64,000 nucleotides of DNA from an uncultured Acidobacteriota bacterium (GTDB lineage Bacteria; Acidobacteriota; Terriglobia; Terriglobales; CAINCZ01): the NCBI GenBank assembly GCA_903847195.1, contig CAINCZ010000142.1, positions 1 through 64,000 of the forward strand, read 5' to 3'. Numbering within the stretch: position 1 is the first letter of the stretch; each line of letters begins with the position of its first letter. The notes beneath the pieces were generated by a model. That model made no database searches. It worked only from the letters and a program-made list of their open reading frames with translations, and was not told where the DNA came from. The translations under genes were made by a program, and so were the position numbers. Shown here piece after piece: positions 45,230-55,400 of the stretch.

Positions 45230-46699
45230 TTACTTCCTGCCGTTGCCTGTTGACACCAACTCCTGCCGCTCGCCACCGCTCACCAGCGGCGCAATGCCCG
45301 CCGATGCCCGGCTGGCCACATCAGCCTGCCGCGGCTGCGGCGCCCGGTTGCGGCGCGAGAAGAGCAGCTTGTGCAGCTGATCCACCGCGTAGGCCGCGTC
45401 CTTCTCTTCAATCACAAAGCCGATGTTGATTTCCGATGCGCCCTGCGACACCATGCGCACGTTCACGTCGGCAATCGCGCCAAACACGCGCGTCAGCATT
45501 CCGGGCGTGCCGCGCAGGTTCTCGCCGATCACGGCCACGATCGCCTTGCCCGGCTCGGCTTCGGCCTCGCTGAACTGCCGCAGGTCGGCCAGCAACTCCT
45601 CGATGTTCAGCTTCGCCTCCACCGTGAGCGACACGCTCACCTCCGAGGTCGAAACCAGCTCCACCGGAATCTGGTGCCGCTTGAACACCGAGAACACATC
45701 GTGCAGGAAGGCGTGCGCTTCCAGCATGCGCGCCGCCACCACGTTCACGATGGTGATGTTCTTCTTCACCGCGATCGCCGTGAAGCGCGTCGCGGGCCGC
45801 GCCGCACGGGCCTTCACGCAGGTTCCCTGGTTGCGCGGATTGCGCGAGTTCAGCACGTAGACCGGGATGTTCTCTTCCATCGCCGGAATCATCGTCGCCG
45901 GATGCAGCACCTTGGCCCCGAAGTAGGCCATCTCGGCCGCTTCATCGAAGCTGATCTCGGCCAGCCGCCGCGCATCCGGGCACAGCCGCGGGTCGGTCGT
46001 CTTGATGCCGTCCACGTCCGTCCAGATCTCAATCCGCTCGGCGCCCAGCGCCGCGCCCACGATGGCCGCCGAAAAATCCGAGCCGCCGCGTCCGATCGTG
46101 GTCGTTGTTCCTTCGCGCGTCGCGCCGATGAAGCCGCCCATCACCGGCACCTCGCCTGCTTCCAGCAGAGGGCGCAACCGCTCCACCATCTTGTAGTTGG
46201 TCTCGTCGAACTGCGGCACCGCGTGCGTGAACTGGTTGTCCGTCACCAGCACCTCGCGCGAATCCACCAGCACGCCCTTCAAACCCTTCGCCTGAAATGC
46301 CGCCGCTACCACGCGGCTCGAAAGCAGCTCGCCGAACGACATCACATAGTCGGTCGTGCGCGGCGAAAGCTCGTGCAGCGCCGCAATCCCGCGCAGCAGG
46401 TCTTCGAGCGAGTTGAAGCTCTGGTCGAGCGCGGCGTACAGTTCGTTGTCGCCCCGGCCGAGCAACTTGCGCGCCGTCTGCTGATGGCGCTCGCGCATCG
46501 CCTTTGCCAGGCTGAGCGCCGAATCCAGATCGCCGGCCGCCGCCGCGTTGGCCATGGTGTGCAACTGGTCGGTCACGCGAGCCAGAGCGCTCACGACTAC
46601 GACCGGACGTTGCGCCGCCCGCCCCCGCACAATTGCCGCCACGCGGCTGATAGCCTTGGCATCCTCCACCGAGGTGCCGCCGAACTTCATTACGATCAT
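45230..46699 (-). CDS. lysC: Aspartate kinase
   Basis: 489 residues from the ATG at 46699, with GGAGGG upstream; a longer frame running into the leader terminator was rejected. The N-terminus MIVMKFGGTSVEDAKAI is the aspartokinase signature. Further motifs are GFIGATREGTTTTIGRGGSD and ERIEIWTDVDGIKTTDPRLC. Two C-terminal ACT units (residues about 325-455; VVAARMLEAHAFLHDVFSVF and VIGENLRGTPGMLTRVFGAI) imply feedback inhibition. It starts the aspartate family pathway. It is the first structural gene after the attenuator. Aspartate-semialdehyde dehydrogenase (asd) is not in this window. Confidence 0.95.
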   Translation of the reverse strand: MIVMKFGGTSVEDAKAISRVAAIVRGRAAQRPVVVVSALARVTDQLHTMANAAAAGDLDSALSLAKAMRERHQQTARKLLGRGDNELYAALDQSFNSLEDLLRGIAALHELSPRTTDYVMSFGELLSSRVVAAAFQAKGLKGVLVDSREVLVTDNQFTHAVPQFDETNYKMVERLRPLLEAGEVPVMGGFIGATREGTTTTIGRGGSDFSAAIVGAALGAERIEIWTDVDGIKTTDPRLCPDARRLAEISFDEAAEMAYFGAKVLHPATMIPAMEENIPVYVLNSRNPRNQGTCVKARAARPATRFTAIAVKKNITIVNVVAARMLEAHAFLHDVFSVFKRHQIPVELVSTSEVSVSLTVEAKLNIEELLADLRQFSEAEAEPGKAIVAVIGENLRGTPGMLTRVFGAIADVNVRMVSQGASEINIGFVIEEKDAAYAVDQLHKLLFSRRNRAPQPRQADVASRASAGIAPLVSGGERQELVSTGNGRK

Positions 46700-46730
46700 C
46701 TTGCTTCGCCCCTCCCTCGGGGGCCTGACG

Positions 46731-46770
46731 CAAAAAACAAAACCCACCTGGCCGGTTTCCGGCGGTGGGT
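46731..46770 (-). terminator. Attenuator terminator before lysC
   Basis: On the minus strand ACCCACC-GCCGG-aaa-CCGGC-ca-GGTGGGT followed by TTTGTTTTTTG. It lies 25 bases after the leader peptide stop and 32 bases before the lysC start. The 5' arm (46759-46771) can instead pair with leader segment 46801-46815, giving an antiterminator. Confidence 0.9.
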
Positions 46771-46794
46771 CACTTGAGTTTCGGGTTTGCCGTC

Positions 46795-46914
46795 TCAGTC
46801 GACCCAGGACGCCGGAGTCAGGCTGGTAATTCGAATTACCTCGCCCGCGCCTGTGCGCACTCCGACTGTGATCGGCACCAGTTCGGATCGCGTCTTGGTC
46901 GTCGTCTGAGCCAT
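46795..46914 (-). CDS. Leader peptide of the thr/ilv superoperon attenuator
   Basis: A 39-codon ORF begins MAQTTTKTRSELVPITV, continues GVRTGAGEVIRITSLT and ends PASWVD before TGA. Eight Thr, five Val, three Ile and two Leu codons make up 18 of 39, matching the end products of the operon. The stretch resembles enterobacterial thrL and ilv leaders in logic but not in sequence. It lies just upstream of an intrinsic terminator and lysC. The Shine-Dalgarno sequence is poor. The ORF spans a 16-bp palindrome GGTAATTCGAATTACC (46825-46840) formed by the Val-Ile-Arg-Ile-Thr codons, a possible pause hairpin. I infer ribosome stalling at scarce Thr/Val/Ile tRNA prevents termination. Confidence 0.8.
   Translation of the reverse strand: MAQTTTKTRSELVPITVGVRTGAGEVIRITSLTPASWVD
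46801..46865 (-). promoter_or_regulatory. Attenuator antiterminator and competing leader hairpins
   Basis: Minus-strand segment 2 (46815-46801) reads CCGGCGTCCTGGGTC. It pairs with the terminator 5' arm GACCCACCGCCGG (46771-46759) through CCGGCG and TGGGTC. Segment 1 (46865-46859), TCGGAGT, pairs with ACTCCGG (46819-46813), which overlaps segment 2. This gives the standard 1:2, 2:3 and 3:4 alternatives of a translational attenuator. Segment 1 lies within the ITVGVR codons, so a ribosome stalled there would free segment 2. Confidence 0.75.
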
Positions 46915-46950
46915 GAGAGTTTTCACACGTTAGCTGCTCGGGGCCGTGAC

Positions 46951-46964
46951 TGTCAATGAGTATA
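46951..46964 (-). promoter_or_regulatory. Candidate promoter of the leader-lysC transcript
   Basis: Two possible elements on the minus strand: TATACT (46964-46959), a five-of-six -10 match giving a leader of about 40 bases before the ATG, and TTGACA (46956-46951), a perfect -35 with TAACGT as a poor -10. Only one can be right. Both lie between proC and the leader ORF. Confidence 0.4.
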
Positions 46965-47016
46965 ACTTATTCTGCTGGGGCGATTAAGTTGGCTTATATG
47001 TGCACCATAAATGGTG

Positions 47017-47871
47017 CTAACGCTTGAAAACCAGCTCCCGGGCCCTCTGAGTGGCCTTCACCACGGCCTTAATCAGCGTTACGCGCAGTTTGCCTTCTTC
47101 CAGTTCCATGATGCCGTCCACCGTGCATCCGGCCGGGGTGGTGACCGCATCTTTGAGCAGCGCCGGGTGCGAACCGGTCTCGAGCACCATCATCGCCGAA
47201 CCCATCGTCGTCTGTGCCGCCAGCAGGGTTGCCAGGTCGCGCGGCAGGCCAACCTTGACGCCCGCCTCGGCCAGCGCCTCCACCACGATATAAATGTAGG
47301 CCGGTCCGCTGCCCGACAATCCCGTGACCGCATCCATGTTGCTCTCGTCGACCACGGCGGTGCGTCCCACGCGGTTGAACAACTCCACGGCGATGGCGAT
47401 GTGCTCGTCGTGCGCAAACTGGCCTTTGGTCAACGCCGTGATGCCCTGGCGGACCGCCGCCGGTGTGTTCGGCATGGCGCGAATGACCGGGTTGTCGCTT
47501 CCGATAGCCTTCTCAATCAGTGCCGTCGGCATGCCGGCGGCAATCGAGATAAACAACTGCCCCGGATGGATCACCGGCCGCAATGCTTCCAGCACCGCCG
47601 ACAGTTGGTGCGGCTTCACGCAGCACAGCACCACGTCGGCACCCTTGACTGCCTCGTTGTTATGGGTCGTTACCGTGATCGCCGGAAGCTCACGGCGGAC
47701 GGCGACGGCCTCTTCTTCAAACAGCACGGTGGCCCGGGTCTTGGCCGGGTCCAGCAGGCCACCCTCCAGCAGCGCGCGCAGCAGGATGCCACCCATCTTC
47801 CCCGCGCCCAGAACGGCCACCGTCTTGCCGGCCAGTGCTCGCGAAGTGGTTGTTACGGTTGCGGTTGACAT
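47017..47871 (-). CDS. proC: Pyrroline-5-carboxylate reductase
   Basis: A 284-residue protein with a Rossmann motif AVLGAGKMGGILLRALLEGG, the cofactor-binding VKPHQLSAVLEAL, RAMPNTPAAVRQG, and the C-terminal substrate-binding signature GLSGSGPAYIYIVVEALAEA...GVKVGLPRDLA. It makes proline from pyrroline-5-carboxylate. It lies upstream of the attenuator in the same direction but with about 100 bases and a promoter region in between, so it may be separately transcribed. It is divergent from gltB. Confidence 0.95.
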   Translation of the reverse strand: MSTATVTTTSRALAGKTVAVLGAGKMGGILLRALLEGGLLDPAKTRATVLFEEEAVAVRRELPAITVTTHNNEAVKGADVVLCCVKPHQLSAVLEALRPVIHPGQLFISIAAGMPTALIEKAIGSDNPVIRAMPNTPAAVRQGITALTKGQFAHDEHIAIAVELFNRVGRTAVVDESNMDAVTGLSGSGPAYIYIVVEALAEAGVKVGLPRDLATLLAAQTTMGSAMMVLETGSHPALLKDAVTTPAGCTVDGIMELEEGKLRVTLIKAVVKATQRARELVFKR

Positions 47872-47983
47872 TGTCTGCGTACTACTCCTTCCCCGGTTGC
47901 TCCAACCAAGGTATCATTAGCTATCGGGTTGATGCCTCCAGTCATTCTCTTGCAGATTCTTTAACTTACAGCAATCAAAAAAC

Positions 47984-47999
47984 CGATTGTTACCAATCG
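47984..47999. promoter_or_regulatory. Palindrome in the proC-gltB divergent region
   Basis: CGATTG-ttac-CAATCG, a perfect 6-bp inverted repeat in the A/T-rich part of the 245-base divergent region. It is a candidate operator for a nitrogen or amino-acid regulator; the protein is unknown. Confidence 0.35.
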
Positions 48000-48056
48000 A
48001 AAGTCTGGGTTTTACAGTCCTACCCCAAAAAAGGTAAAAAAGAGTGACGAACTCCG

Positions 48057-48093
48057 GTCTCCGCTCGCGCTCTGCCCGTCGTTCGGGAGACCC
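48057..48093 (+). promoter_or_regulatory. Hairpin in the gltB 5' untranslated region
   Basis: GGTCTCC (48057-48063) pairs with GGAGACC (48087-48093) around a 23-base loop, 24 bases before the gltB start. It could shape translation or message stability. It matches no riboswitch class that I recognise. Confidence 0.35.
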
Positions 48094-48116
48094 CTATCTA
48101 ACCGGGAAGTGAGTCC

Positions 48117-51100
48117 ATGAAGAATCATAATTCTGAGGAGGGAGGCCAGTGTTACCGCACGCCTGTGGGCTTGCCTGAACCTCAGGGCCTTTATCATCCC
48201 TCCACTGAGCACGACGCCTGCGGTATCGGCTTCGTGGCCAGCATCCGCGGCCACCGTTCTCATGAAATCATTCTGAAGGGCATCGAAGTCCTTGTTAATT
48301 TGACCCATCGCGGCGCTACCGGCTGCGATCCGGAAACCGGCGACGGCGCCGGCGTCCTGATTCAGATTCCGCACGAATTCTTCGCCCGCGAATGCGCCAG
48401 CCTCGGCTTCACCCTGCCGGCCCGCGGCGAATACGGCGTCGGCATGACCTTTTTCCCGGTGGAAAAGCAGGCCCGCCTGAGCTGTGAAGCAATTCTGGAG
48501 CGCACCATCGTCGACGAGGGCCTGAGCGTCCTCGGATGGCGCGACACTCCTGTGGACGACCGTGCCATCGGGCGCATCGCCCGCGCCTCGCGTCCTTACA
48601 TCCAGCAGGTCTTCGTCGGCAAGCCGGCCGCCATGAGCGCCGATGCCTTCGAGCGCAAGCTTTACGTCGTGCGCAAGCTCGCCGAAACCGAGATCGCCGC
48701 CAGCGACATCGATCACAAGCACTTCTTTTATGTTTCGTCGCTCTCGGCCCGCACCATCGTATACAAGGGCCTGTTGCTGGCGCCGCAGATCAGCAACTTC
48801 TACGCTGACCTTTCCGACCCGCTGGCCGTCAGCGCGCTGTGCCTCGTGCACCAGCGCTTCTCGACCAACACCTTCCCCAGTTGGCCGCTGGCGCATCCCT
48901 ATCGCTACATCGCCCACAACGGCGAAATCAACACGCTGAAGGGCAACGTCAACTGGATGCATGCCCGCCAGTCGGTCCTCGCCTCTGAGCTCTTCGGCGA
49001 CGACATCAAGAAGCTGTTCCCGGTCATCCAGCCCGGCGGCAGCGACTCCGCCAACTTCGACAACGCACTGGAGTTGCTCTTCCAGTCCGGCCGCTCGCTG
49101 CCTCACGCGATGGCCATGCTGATTCCGGAAGCCTGGGCGGGCAATCCGCACATGCAGGATGAGAAGCGCGCCTTCTACGAGTACCACGCTTCCCTGATGG
49201 AGCCGTGGGACGGCCCGGCCGCCATCGCCTTCACCGATGGCCGCATGATCGGCGCCACCCTCGACCGTAACGGCCTGCGCCCGGCCCGCTACCTCATCAC
49301 CAAGGACGACCTCGTCGTCATGGCCTCCGAGGCCGGCGTGCTGCCCTTCGCCCCGGAAGACATCAAGCTCAAGGGACGTCTGCAACCGGGCAAGATGTTC
49401 CTCGTCGACACCGTCGAAGGCCGCATCATCAGCGACAAGGAAATCAAGAAGCGGCTCAGCTCCCGCCAGCCTTACGGGCAGTGGATCGCCGACAGCCAGA
49501 TCAAGCTGGAACACCTGCCTGAGCCTTCGCGCGTCATCGGCTCCGACCAGGAGAGCATCGTCTGCCGCCAGCGCGCCTTCGGCTACACGGACGAAGACCT
49601 GCGGATGATCATGACCCCCATGGCTGCCAACGGCGAAGAGCCGATCGGCTCCATGGGCAACGACGTCCCGCTGGCCTGCCTGAGCGATCGCCCGCAGTCG
49701 CTGTTCAGCTACTTCAAGCAGCTCTTCGCGCAGGTCACCAATCCTCCGATCGACCCCATCCGCGAAGAGATGGTGATGTCGCTGACCAGCTACATCGGCA
49801 CCGAGCGCAACATCCTGCAGGAGACCGCGCAAAACTGCCACACGATGAAGCTCGAGCAGCCCATCCTCACCAACCGCGACCTCGAAAAGCTGCGGCGCGT
49901 CTCGCAGGGCGACTTCCTGGCTACCACGCTGCCTACGCTCTTCCACTCCGCTGAAGGCGACGATCAGTTGCAGCGCGCGCTCGACGCCCTCTGCCGCCGC
50001 GCCTCGCTGGCCATTAAGAGCGGCTACACGCTGCTGATCCTGTCCGACCGGGGCGCCGACGAGCAACTGGTACCCATTCCTTCGCTGCTGGCCCTTACCG
50101 CCGTGCACAACCACCTCGTGCGCGAAGAGACCCGCACCCAGGTGGCGCTGATCGTCGAAAGCGGCGAGACGCGCGAAGTCATGCACTTCGCCCTGCTCAT
50201 CGGTTACGGCGCCAGTGCGGTAAACCCTTACCTCGCCTTCGAAACCCTGGAGCAGTTGGCCCAGCGCGGCCTGCTGCCGGACGGCATCGATGCCGACAAG
50301 GCCTGCAAGAATTTCATCAAGGCCGTCAACAAGGGCCTGCTCAAGACCTTCTCCAAGATGGGCATCTCGACGCTCCAGAGTTATCGCGGCGCGCAGGTGT
50401 TTGAAGCCATCGGTCTGGGCAAGGACCTGGTCAATCAGTACTTCACCGGCACGGCCTCCCGGATCGAGGGCATCGGCCTTGAGGTGCTCTCGCGCGAAGC
50501 CGTGCGCAAGCACGCCCACGCCTTCCGCAAGACCAGCGACGTCGAAACCGAGCTGGCCGTCGGCGGCAATTATCACTACCGCAGCGGTGGCGAATATCAC
50601 CTCGTCAATCCCGACACCATCAGCAAGATGCAGCACGCGGTGCGCCAGTCCAGTTACGAAAAGTACAAGGACTTCGCCTCCGAGGTGGATCGGGAAAACT
50701 CCGCGCTGTGCACCATCCGCGGACTGCTGCGCCTGAAGAAGTCGGCCAATCCGGTGCCGCTGGCTGAAGTCGAGCCGGCCGCCGAGATCGTCAAGCGCTT
50801 CACCACCGGCGCCATGTCCTACGGCTCCATCAGCAAGGAGACGCACGAGTCGATGGCCATCGCGATGAACCGGCTCGGCGGCAAGTCCAACACCGGCGAG
50901 GGTGGCGAAGACGAAGCGCGCTTCCTGCCGCTGCCCAATGGCGACTCGCTCCGCTCCGCCATCAAGCAGGTGGCTTCGGGACGCTTCGGCGTGACCGCCC
51001 ATTACCTGGTCAACGCCGATGAACTCCAGATCAAGATGGCCCAGGGCGCCAAGCCCGGCGAGGGCGGACAACTGCCCGGCCACAAAGTCGATGCGATCAT

Positions 51101-52730
51101 CGCCAAGGTGCGCCACTCGATCCCCGGCGTCGGCCTAATCTCGCCGCCGCCGCACCATGACATTTACTCCATTGAGGATCTGGCGCAGCTCATCTACGAC
51201 CTCAAGAACGTCAACCCGCGGGCGCGTATCAGCGTCAAGCTGGTGGCCGAGGTTGGCGTGGGCACGGTCGCCGCGGGCGTCAGCAAGGCGCACGCCGACG
51301 TGGTCCTCATCAGCGGCGACTCCGGCGGTACCGGCGCCAGCCCGCTCAGCTCGATCAAGTACGGCGGCATCCCGTGGGAACTCGGCCTGGCCGAGACGCA
51401 GCAGGTCCTCGTCATGAACGACCTGCGCGGCCGCATCCGCGTGCAGACCGACGGCAAGCTCCAGACCGGGCGCGACATCGCCGTCGCCGCCCTGCTCGGA
51501 GCCGAAGAGTACGGCTTCGCCACCATGCCGCTGATCGCTCTCGGCTGCGTCATGGCGCGCAAGTGCCACCTCAACACCTGTCCGGTCGGCATCGCCACGC
51601 AGGACCCCGAGCTGCGCAAGAAGTTCACGGGCGCGCCCGAGCACCTCATCAACTACTTCTTCTTCATCGCCGAACACCTGCGCGAGCTGATGGCCGACAT
51701 GGGCTTCCGCAAGGTGGACGAGATGATCGGCCGCTCCGACATGCTCGAAGCCCGCACGGCCGTCGATCACTGGAAGGCCCGCGGCCTGGACTTCAGCACC
51801 CTTCTGCATCGTCCGCGCGTGCCCGAGCGCGTCGCCAAGCGCTGCGTGCAGGCGCAGGATCACGGTCTCTCTCAGGCGATCGACTACCAGCTCATCGAGC
51901 ACGCCAAGCCCGCGCTGGAAAACCGGACGCCGGTCCGCATGGAAGTCCCCATCCGCAACGTCCACCGCACCGTGGGCACCATGCTCAGCGGCGAAGTGGC
52001 GCGGCGCTACGGCTCCGCGGGCCTGCCCGACGAGACCATTCACTTTGACTTCAGCGGCTCGGCCGGACAGAGCTTCGGCGCCTTCCTCGCCAAGGGCATC
52101 ACGCTTGAGCTCGAAGGCGAAGCCAACGACTACGTCGGCAAGGGACTCTCCGGCGGACGCATCATCGTCTATCCGCCGCGCCAGTCCCTGTTCAAAGCCG
52201 AAGAGAACATCCTGATCGGCAACACCGTGCTTTACGGCGCCACCTCGGGCGAGGCCTTCTTCAACGGCGTCGCCGGCGAGCGCTTCGCCGTTCGTAACTC
52301 CGGAGCCACGGCGGTCGTCGAGGGCCTCGGCGATCACGGGTGCGAATACATGACTAACGGTCTGGTCGTCCTGCTTGGCAAGGCGGGACGCAACTTCGCC
52401 GCCGGCATGAGCGGCGGCTTCGCCTACGTCTTCGACGAGTACGGCGACTTCCCGCTGCGCCGTTGCAACACCGCCGCCGTCGATCTGGAACCGCTGGTCG
52501 AGCAGGAAGACATCGTTGTCGTGAAGACCCTCATCGAGCGCCATGCCGAGTACACCGGCAGCCGGCGCGCCGCCTGGATTCTCGAGAACTGGGCCGAGAT
52601 GCAGGCGCGCTTCATCAAGGTGTTCCCGCACGAGTACAAACGCGTGCTCGGCGTGCCCCGGCTCAAGACTCCCTTGGCGGCCATGCGCCCCATGGAGGCT
52701 CTGGCCGCGGCGCTGCCGCTCGGCGACTAA
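48117..52730 (+). CDS. gltB: Glutamate synthase large subunit
   Basis: A 1537-residue protein starting after GGGAAGTGAG. A 34-residue propeptide precedes Cys35 (HDACGIGF), the Ntn glutaminase nucleophile. The central and FMN/synthase domains include [51 protein letters not shown] and [13 protein letters not shown]. The 3Fe-4S cluster motif is [15 protein letters not shown]. The C-terminal GXGXG beta-helix domain ([20 protein letters not shown]) closes it. It transfers glutamine amide nitrogen to 2-oxoglutarate. Full length for the family. gltD follows after 143 bases. Confidence 0.97.
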   Translation: MKNHNSEEGGQCYRTPVGLPEPQGLYHPSTEHDACGIGFVASIRGHRSHEIILKGIEVLVNLTHRGATGCDPETGDGAGVLIQIPHEFFARECASLGFTLPARGEYGVGMTFFPVEKQARLSCEAILERTIVDEGLSVLGWRDTPVDDRAIGRIARASRPYIQQVFVGKPAAMSADAFERKLYVVRKLAETEIAASDIDHKHFFYVSSLSARTIVYKGLLLAPQISNFYADLSDPLAVSALCLVHQRFSTNTFPSWPLAHPYRYIAHNGEINTLKGNVNWMHARQSVLASELFGDDIKKLFPVIQPGGSDSANFDNALELLFQSGRSLPHAMAMLIPEAWAGNPHMQDEKRAFYEYHASLMEPWDGPAAIAFTDGRMIGATLDRNGLRPARYLITKDDLVVMASEAGVLPFAPEDIKLKGRLQPGKMFLVDTVEGRIISDKEIKKRLSSRQPYGQWIADSQIKLEHLPEPSRVIGSDQESIVCRQRAFGYTDEDLRMIMTPMAANGEEPIGSMGNDVPLACLSDRPQSLFSYFKQLFAQVTNPPIDPIREEMVMSLTSYIGTERNILQETAQNCHTMKLEQPILTNRDLEKLRRVSQGDFLATTLPTLFHSAEGDDQLQRALDALCRRASLAIKSGYTLLILSDRGADEQLVPIPSLLALTAVHNHLVREETRTQVALIVESGETREVMHFALLIGYGASAVNPYLAFETLEQLAQRGLLPDGIDADKACKNFIKAVNKGLLKTFSKMGISTLQSYRGAQVFEAIGLGKDLVNQYFTGTASRIEGIGLEVLSREAVRKHAHAFRKTSDVETELAVGGNYHYRSGGEYHLVNPDTISKMQHAVRQSSYEKYKDFASEVDRENSALCTIRGLLRLKKSANPVPLAEVEPAAEIVKRFTTGAMSYGSISKETHESMAIAMNRLGGKSNTGEGGEDEARFLPLPNGDSLRSAIKQVASGRFGVTAHYLVNADELQIKMAQGAKPGEGGQLPGHKVDAIIAKVRHSIPGVGLISPPPHHDIYSIEDLAQLIYDLKNVNPRARISVKLVAEVGVGTVAAGVSKAHADVVLISGDSGGTGASPLSSIKYGGIPWELGLAETQQVLVMNDLRGRIRVQTDGKLQTGRDIAVAALLGAEEYGFATMPLIALGCVMARKCHLNTCPVGIATQDPELRKKFTGAPEHLINYFFFIAEHLRELMADMGFRKVDEMIGRSDMLEARTAVDHWKARGLDFSTLLHRPRVPERVAKRCVQAQDHGLSQAIDYQLIEHAKPALENRTPVRMEVPIRNVHRTVGTMLSGEVARRYGSAGLPDETIHFDFSGSAGQSFGAFLAKGITLELEGEANDYVGKGLSGGRIIVYPPRQSLFKAEENILIGNTVLYGATSGEAFFNGVAGERFAVRNSGATAVVEGLGDHGCEYMTNGLVVLLGKAGRNFAAGMSGGFAYVFDEYGDFPLRRCNTAAVDLEPLVEQEDIVVVKTLIERHAEYTGSRRAAWILENWAEMQARFIKVFPHEYKRVLGVPRLKTPLAAMRPMEALAAALPLGD

Positions 52731-52740
52731 GTCATGGCTG

Positions 52741-52780
52741 CCCGCATCTGCGCCCGTCGGCTACAGGGTGAAGATGCGGG
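52741..52780. repeat. Dispersed hairpin repeat, copy 9 (degenerate)
   Basis: CCCGCATCT at one end and AGATGCGGG at the other with a long interior. It is related to the CATCTGC-type stems at 41731 and 57091. It lies between gltB and gltD. Confidence 0.4.
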
Positions 52781-52873
52781 TTGACCGGGCCGCCCGGGCG
52801 CTGCGCTCGCGTCGGCCTACGGAAAGTTTGATACGTGCCCCACTCGTGGAAGGGGCGAAGAGGAACAGGCTTT

Positions 52874-54289
52874 ATGGGTAAACCAACCGGCTTCAAGGAA
52901 TACCAGCGCGAACTGCCCGCTCGGCGTCCGGCCACCGAACGCATCAACGACTGGTTCGAAATCTACCAGGACCTGCCGCAGGACAAGCTCCGCGTTCAGG
53001 GCGCCCGCTGCATGGATTGCGGCGTCCCCTTCTGCAACACCGGCTGCCCGCTCGGCAACCTCATCCCCGACTGGAACGATTTCGTGTATCGCGACCGTTG
53101 GCGCGAGGCCATCCGCCAGCTGCACGCCACCAATAACTTCCCGGAGTTCACCGGACGCATCTGCCCGGCCCCGTGCGAAGCCGCCTGCGTGCTGGGCATC
53201 AACGAGCCTGCGGTCACCATCCGCAATATCGAAAAGGCCATCGTCGAGCACGCCTGGGCGCAAGGCTGGATCACTCCGCAGATTCCCGAGTTCCGCACCA
53301 ATAAGCGCGTCGCCGTCGTCGGCTCCGGCCCCGCTGGTCTGGCCGCGGCTCAGCAGCTCGCCCGCGTCGGTCACAAGGTCACGGTCTTTGAGAAGGCCGA
53401 CCGTCCCGGCGGACTGATGCAGTACGGCATCCCCAACTTCAAACTGGAAAAGCACCTGCTGGACCGGCGCATCGAGCAGATGGAAGCCGAGGGCGTGAAG
53501 TTTGAAACCGGCAAACATGTCGGCGGCAACGTCCCGGTCGAGGATCTCCAACGCGACTTCGACGCCATCCTGCTGGCCGGCGGAGCCGAAGCTCCGCGGG
53601 ACATCAAGGTCGAGGGCCGCGAACTCAATGGCATCCACTTTGCGGTGCCGTTCCTCACCCAGGCCACCAAGCGCTTTTACGGTGAGAAGGTCGCCAAGCA
53701 GCACAGCATCGAGGCCACCGGACGCCACGTCGTCATCATCGGCGGCGGCGACACCGGCGCCGACTGCGTGGGCACCAGCCACCGTCAGAAGGCCGCCTCC
53801 GTCACCCAGCTGGAGATCATGCCGCTGCCCCCGGCCGAGCGTTCTCCGCTCACCCCGTGGCCGCTGTGGCCGCTCCAGCTCCGCACCGAGACCTCGCACG
53901 AGGAAGGCGGCCAGCGCGATTGGGGGGTTAACACCATCAAGTTTGTCGGCAACAAGTACGGCCGCGTCCACGAGTTGCATGGCGTGAAGGTCGGCCCGCC
54001 GCCGAAGTTTGAGGCCATCCCCGGCTCCGAGTTCGTCCTCAAGACCGATCTCGTCCTGCTAGCCATGGGCTTCCTCGGTCCCGAGCGCCCTGGCATGATC
54101 GAACGGCTCGGCGTCGAACTCGACCGCCGCGGCAATATCAAGACCGGCGACGATTACATGTCGAGCGTTCCCGGCGTCTTTGCCGCCGGCGACATGCGCC
54201 GTGGCCAGTCGCTCGTCGTCTGGGCCATCAACGAGGGCCGCCGCGCTGCCTGGGCCATCAACCGTTATCTGACCTCCAAGGGCAACTGA
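52874..54289 (+). CDS. gltD: Glutamate synthase small subunit
   Basis: 471 residues from the ATG at 52874 ([20 protein letters not shown]), with AGAGGA before it. N-terminal iron-sulfur motifs are [20 protein letters not shown] and [12 protein letters not shown]. The FAD site is [20 protein letters not shown] and the NADPH site is [17 protein letters not shown]. It passes electrons from NADPH to the large subunit. Its length matches the usual GltD. An intrinsic terminator follows 17 bases after the stop, ending the gltBD operon. Confidence 0.97.
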   Translation: MGKPTGFKEYQRELPARRPATERINDWFEIYQDLPQDKLRVQGARCMDCGVPFCNTGCPLGNLIPDWNDFVYRDRWREAIRQLHATNNFPEFTGRICPAPCEAACVLGINEPAVTIRNIEKAIVEHAWAQGWITPQIPEFRTNKRVAVVGSGPAGLAAAQQLARVGHKVTVFEKADRPGGLMQYGIPNFKLEKHLLDRRIEQMEAEGVKFETGKHVGGNVPVEDLQRDFDAILLAGGAEAPRDIKVEGRELNGIHFAVPFLTQATKRFYGEKVAKQHSIEATGRHVVIIGGGDTGADCVGTSHRQKAASVTQLEIMPLPPAERSPLTPWPLWPLQLRTETSHEEGGQRDWGVNTIKFVGNKYGRVHELHGVKVGPPPKFEAIPGSEFVLKTDLVLLAMGFLGPERPGMIERLGVELDRRGNIKTGDDYMSSVPGVFAAGDMRRGQSLVVWAINEGRRAAWAINRYLTSKGN

Positions 54290-54306
54290 GTCCTGCATTT
54301 TTCCCC

Positions 54307-54334
54307 GGCCCGGCCTTGTGCCGGGCCTTTTGCT
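54307..54334 (+). terminator. Terminator of gltBD
   Basis: A perfect 8-bp stem GGCCCGGC-cttgt-GCCGGGCC followed by TTTTGC, 17 bases after the gltD stop. Confidence 0.85.
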
Positions 54335-54380
54335 TTCTCCGCTCCGAAACGGTTTTCATAGCGTTTTCATCCAGATACCT

Positions 54381-54386
54381 TATAAT
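54381..54386 (+). promoter_or_regulatory. -10 element of the LysR gene
   Basis: A perfect TATAAT lies 51 bases before the LysR start. No good -35 is found at 16-18 bases upstream (TTTTCA elements are misplaced), so an activator or extended promoter is possible. Confidence 0.5.
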
Positions 54387-54436
54387 CGTGGGCCAAAGGC
54401 ATGTGCGCCGCTCCGGTGCCGTCATGAGAGATTCAT

Positions 54437-55360
54437 ATGGACTTTGATCAGCTCGTCACCTTCGTAGAAGTAGCAAAACTTGGCAATTTTTCCCGCGCCG
54501 GACAGAAGGTCTTCCGCTCCCAATCCGCCGTCAGCGCCCAGATACGCCAGATCGAGCAGGAATACGGCGAAAAATTGCTCGACCGCGCCGGAAAAGTCGT
54601 GCGCCTCACCCCGGCCGGTGAGGTTTTTTTCGAGTATGCTAACCGCCTGCTGCGGTTGCGCGCCGAGAGCCAACGCGCCGTTGCCGACCAGGGCAATACC
54701 CCGCGCGGCATGCTCTCCATCGGAGCCAACGAGGCCACCTGCCTCTACGTACTGCCCGAGGTCTTTGCCGATTATTCGCGACTCTACCCCGTCGTGCAGA
54801 TCAGTATCTACCGCAACTTCAGCCGCAAGATCCTCGAACGCGTCGAGGACGGCTCGGTCGATCTCGGCATCGCCACCCTGCCGGTCAAGTCGCCCAGCCT
54901 CAAGGTAATGCCGATCTACAAAGACCTGCTGATGCTGATGGTCAGCTCCAAGAACCCGCTGGCCAAGCGCAAGTCGGTCTCGCTGGCCGAAGTCGCCGCG
55001 CAGCCGTTCATCTTCCCCAAGACCGGTTTCTCGCGCCAGGCTTTCGACAAGCTGTTCCGCCCGTACCCCGACGTGCAGATCCGCATGGAATTGCCCAGCG
55101 TCGGCATGATCAAAAACTTCGTCGTCGCCGGACTCGGCGTCTCCATCATCAGCGCCAGCTTCGCCCGCGACGAGGTCAAGAGCGGCGAGGCCAAGCTGCT
55201 GACCATCGAAGATTGCGAGCCCATGTGGCGTGAACTCGGACTGGTTTACCGCGCCGACCGCACGCTGCCGCGCGCCGCCACCTCCTTCATCGAACTCATC
55301 CGCCAGCGCGCCGCCCAGGCCAAGGCCAAGCAGAGCGGCACGGCGGGCGAAAGCAGCTAG
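54437..55360 (+). CDS. LysR-type transcriptional regulator
   Basis: A 307-residue protein with an N-terminal LysR helix-turn-helix (FDQLVTFVEVAKLGNFSRAG, then SQSAVSAQIRQIEQEYGEKL) and a periplasmic-binding-like effector domain (SIGANEATCLYVLPEVFADY, DLGIATLPVKSPSLKVMPIY, GMIKNFVVAGLGVSIISASF). The effector domain resembles the CysB/CbbR branch. It sits directly upstream of metY with a terminator between, which makes a role in sulfur or methionine metabolism plausible but unproven. Confidence 0.93.
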   Translation: MDFDQLVTFVEVAKLGNFSRAGQKVFRSQSAVSAQIRQIEQEYGEKLLDRAGKVVRLTPAGEVFFEYANRLLRLRAESQRAVADQGNTPRGMLSIGANEATCLYVLPEVFADYSRLYPVVQISIYRNFSRKILERVEDGSVDLGIATLPVKSPSLKVMPIYKDLLMLMVSSKNPLAKRKSVSLAEVAAQPFIFPKTGFSRQAFDKLFRPYPDVQIRMELPSVGMIKNFVVAGLGVSIISASFARDEVKSGEAKLLTIEDCEPMWRELGLVYRADRTLPRAATSFIELIRQRAAQAKAKQSGTAGESS

Positions 55361-55400
55361 CATTCGGCGCACGCATCCGTCGTATCGGATTTTTGCCTTT

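Noticed and set aside
48012..51116. A 1034-codon open frame on the minus strand opposite gltB
   Set aside because: It lies antisense to a full-length GltB with all catalytic motifs. It is a by-product of high GC content and shows no family motif or ribosome binding site.
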